Assembly: GCA_028871055.1 (NCBI GenBank)
Contig: JAGWON010000025.1
Span: 1-32,127 of the forward strand
Direction of reading: 5' to 3'
Source: Alphaproteobacteria bacterium
Lineage (GTDB): Bacteria; Pseudomonadota; Alphaproteobacteria; ATCC43930; CGMCC-115725
DNA: 32,127 nt
Shown: one piece after another, positions 31,475 to 32,127 of the stretch
How positions within the stretch are numbered: the stretch's first letter is position 1
Layout: each line of letters begins with the position of its first letter
Notes under the pieces: model-generated
Seen by the model: only the letters and a program-made list of their open reading frames with translations
What the model was told of the DNA's origin: nothing
Database searches by the model: none
Position numbers and translations under genes: made by a program

Positions 31475-31942
31475 ATGCCGAAACGCAGCGCCGGATTGCT
31501 GGTCTATCGCCGCCGCCGCGGCGAGCCCGAGGTCTTTCTCGTCCATCCCGGCGGACCGTTCTGGGTGAAGAAGGATCTCGGCGCCTGGAGCATCCCCAAG
31601 GGCGAGCCGGCGCCCGGCGAGGATGGGCTGGCGGCCGCGCGGCGTGAATTCATCGAGGAGACCGGTCAGACGGTCGACGGCGAATTCGCCAAGCTGCCGT
31701 CCTGCCGCCTGCCGAGCGGCAAAACCGTGGTCGCCTGGGCGGTCGAGGGCAAAGTCGACGAGACGGCGATCGCCAGCAACACTTGCACGATCGAGTGGCC
31801 GCCGCGCTCGGGCAAGCGCATCGAGATTCCGGAAATCGATCGCGGCGGCTGGTTCTCGCTCGCCGAAGCCAAACGCAAGATCAACAAAAGTCAGACGCCG
31901 CTGCTCGAGGCGCTTGCTCGGAGCCTCAAGGCATCTGCCTAG
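31475..31942 (+). CDS. NUDIX-family NTP pyrophosphohydrolase (COG4119-like)
   Basis: A 155-residue NUDIX hydrolase that cleaves a nucleoside diphosphate linked to some moiety X. N-terminal [12 protein letters not shown] begins the fold. The Nudix box fits G-x5-E-x7-REUxEExGU at [20 protein letters not shown] followed by TGQ, with only the final hydrophobic position replaced by Gln. [20 protein letters not shown] before it is typical of the COG4119 group of predicted hydrolases. The substrate is unknown. I chose ATG 31475 because an earlier in-frame ATG (31445) lies within the rpsU terminator. Its TAG (31940-31942) shares a CTAG with the convergent pntB stop. Confidence 0.88.
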   Translation: MPKRSAGLLVYRRRRGEPEVFLVHPGGPFWVKKDLGAWSIPKGEPAPGEDGLAAARREFIEETGQTVDGEFAKLPSCRLPSGKTVVAWAVEGKVDETAIASNTCTIEWPPRSGKRIEIPEIDRGGWFSLAEAKRKINKSQTPLLEALARSLKASA

Positions 31943-32127
31943 GCGAGCGCCTTCACGATCTGCTCGCACATCTTCTTGGCGTCGCCGAACAGCATCATGG
32001 TGTTGTCGCGGAAGAACAGCTCGTTCTCGACGCCAGCATAGCCCGAGGCCATCGAGCGCTTCACGAACAGCACGGTCTTCGCCTTCTCGACGTCGAGAAT
32101 TGGCATGCCGTAGATCGGCGATTTGGG
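31939..32127 (-). CDS. pntB: NAD(P) transhydrogenase beta subunit, C-terminal part
   Basis: Only the last 62 residues are in the window, read on the minus strand from the right edge to the stop at 31939. They include [20 protein letters not shown], a Gly-Tyr-Ala-Gly-Val loop, and [20 protein letters not shown]. This is the end of the NADP(H)-binding dIII domain of PntB, the membrane subunit of the proton-translocating transhydrogenase that makes NADPH from NADH. The rest of the gene, and any pntA, lie to the right. Confidence 0.93.
   Translation of the reverse strand, partial: PKSPIYGMPILDVEKAKTVLFVKRSMASGYAGVENELFFRDNTMMLFGDAKKMCEQIVKALA

Noticed and set aside
1-32127. CRISPR arrays, tRNA or rRNA genes, insertion sequences
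   Set aside because: I looked for regularly spaced direct repeats, cloverleaf-type segments with TTCGANNC boxes, and transposase motifs, and found none that held up by eye; a scan with dedicated tools was not possible.

Overview
The window is a densely coded, high-G+C stretch of an alphaproteobacterial chromosome. Markers pointing there are a DUF1013/TrcR-type cell-cycle regulator, a COQ9-family protein, DUF1192 and two DUF465 small proteins, a PntB C-terminus, D-3-hydroxybutyrate dehydrogenase, propionyl-CoA synthetase, and a nested palindromic intergenic repeat of the kind scattered through Rhizobiales and Rhodospirillales genomes. A Rhodospirillales-like lineage is my best guess. I see no tRNA, 23S/16S rRNA, insertion sequence, prophage or CRISPR array.

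Layout. 1-5364 (+) is a carbon-metabolism run: transketolase (5' end outside the window), gap, an unrecognised 140-aa protein, class I fructose-bisphosphate aldolase, thiE and a TonB-like protein; pgk is absent from its usual place after gap. 5436-5873 is a small two-domain protein with a SeqA-N-like ribbon-helix-helix and a RAMA-type domain, preceded by a palindrome. 5892-8440 holds epmA (-) divergent from efp, followed by an inositol-monophosphatase-family gene. 8614-11845 (+) is a three-gene envelope module: an exported OmpA-like protein, a MotA/TolQ-like channel with a cytoplasmic tail, and a MotB/OmpA-like stator with a long coiled coil. rpmE and a heat-regulated small heat-shock gene follow; the latter has an RpoH-type promoter and a ROSE-like leader. 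12795-19092 (-) is a run of DUF1192, 3-hydroxybutyrate dehydrogenase, metY, an alpha/beta hydrolase and a 1038-aa membrane-anchored coiled-coil protein. 19184-21015 (+) has a quinone oxidoreductase, the repeat and trcR.

21026-23487 (-) has propionyl-CoA synthetase overlapped by a lower-G+C gene with a HEPN-like motif. 23555-25890 (+) has an acyl-CoA synthetase coupled to a SIMPL-domain protein. Then come two DUF465 genes flanking a 6-phosphofructokinase, a soluble GGDEF protein, a TauE/SafE permease, purE, the def-coq9 pair, rpsU, a NUDIX hydrolase and the 3' end of pntB.

How it fits together: transketolase, GAPDH, aldolase and phosphofructokinase supply glycolytic and pentose-phosphate steps. 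3-hydroxybutyrate dehydrogenase and the two acyl-CoA synthetases handle short-chain acids and probably polyhydroxybutyrate products. EF-P and its modifying ligase, L31, S21 and peptide deformylase serve translation. The most interesting parts are the RHH-RAMA protein (a candidate reader of modified DNA), the three-gene motor-like module, the TipN/GPR-like scaffold candidate, the HEPN-like accessory gene, and several legible regulatory sites, including a possibly leaderless def transcript.
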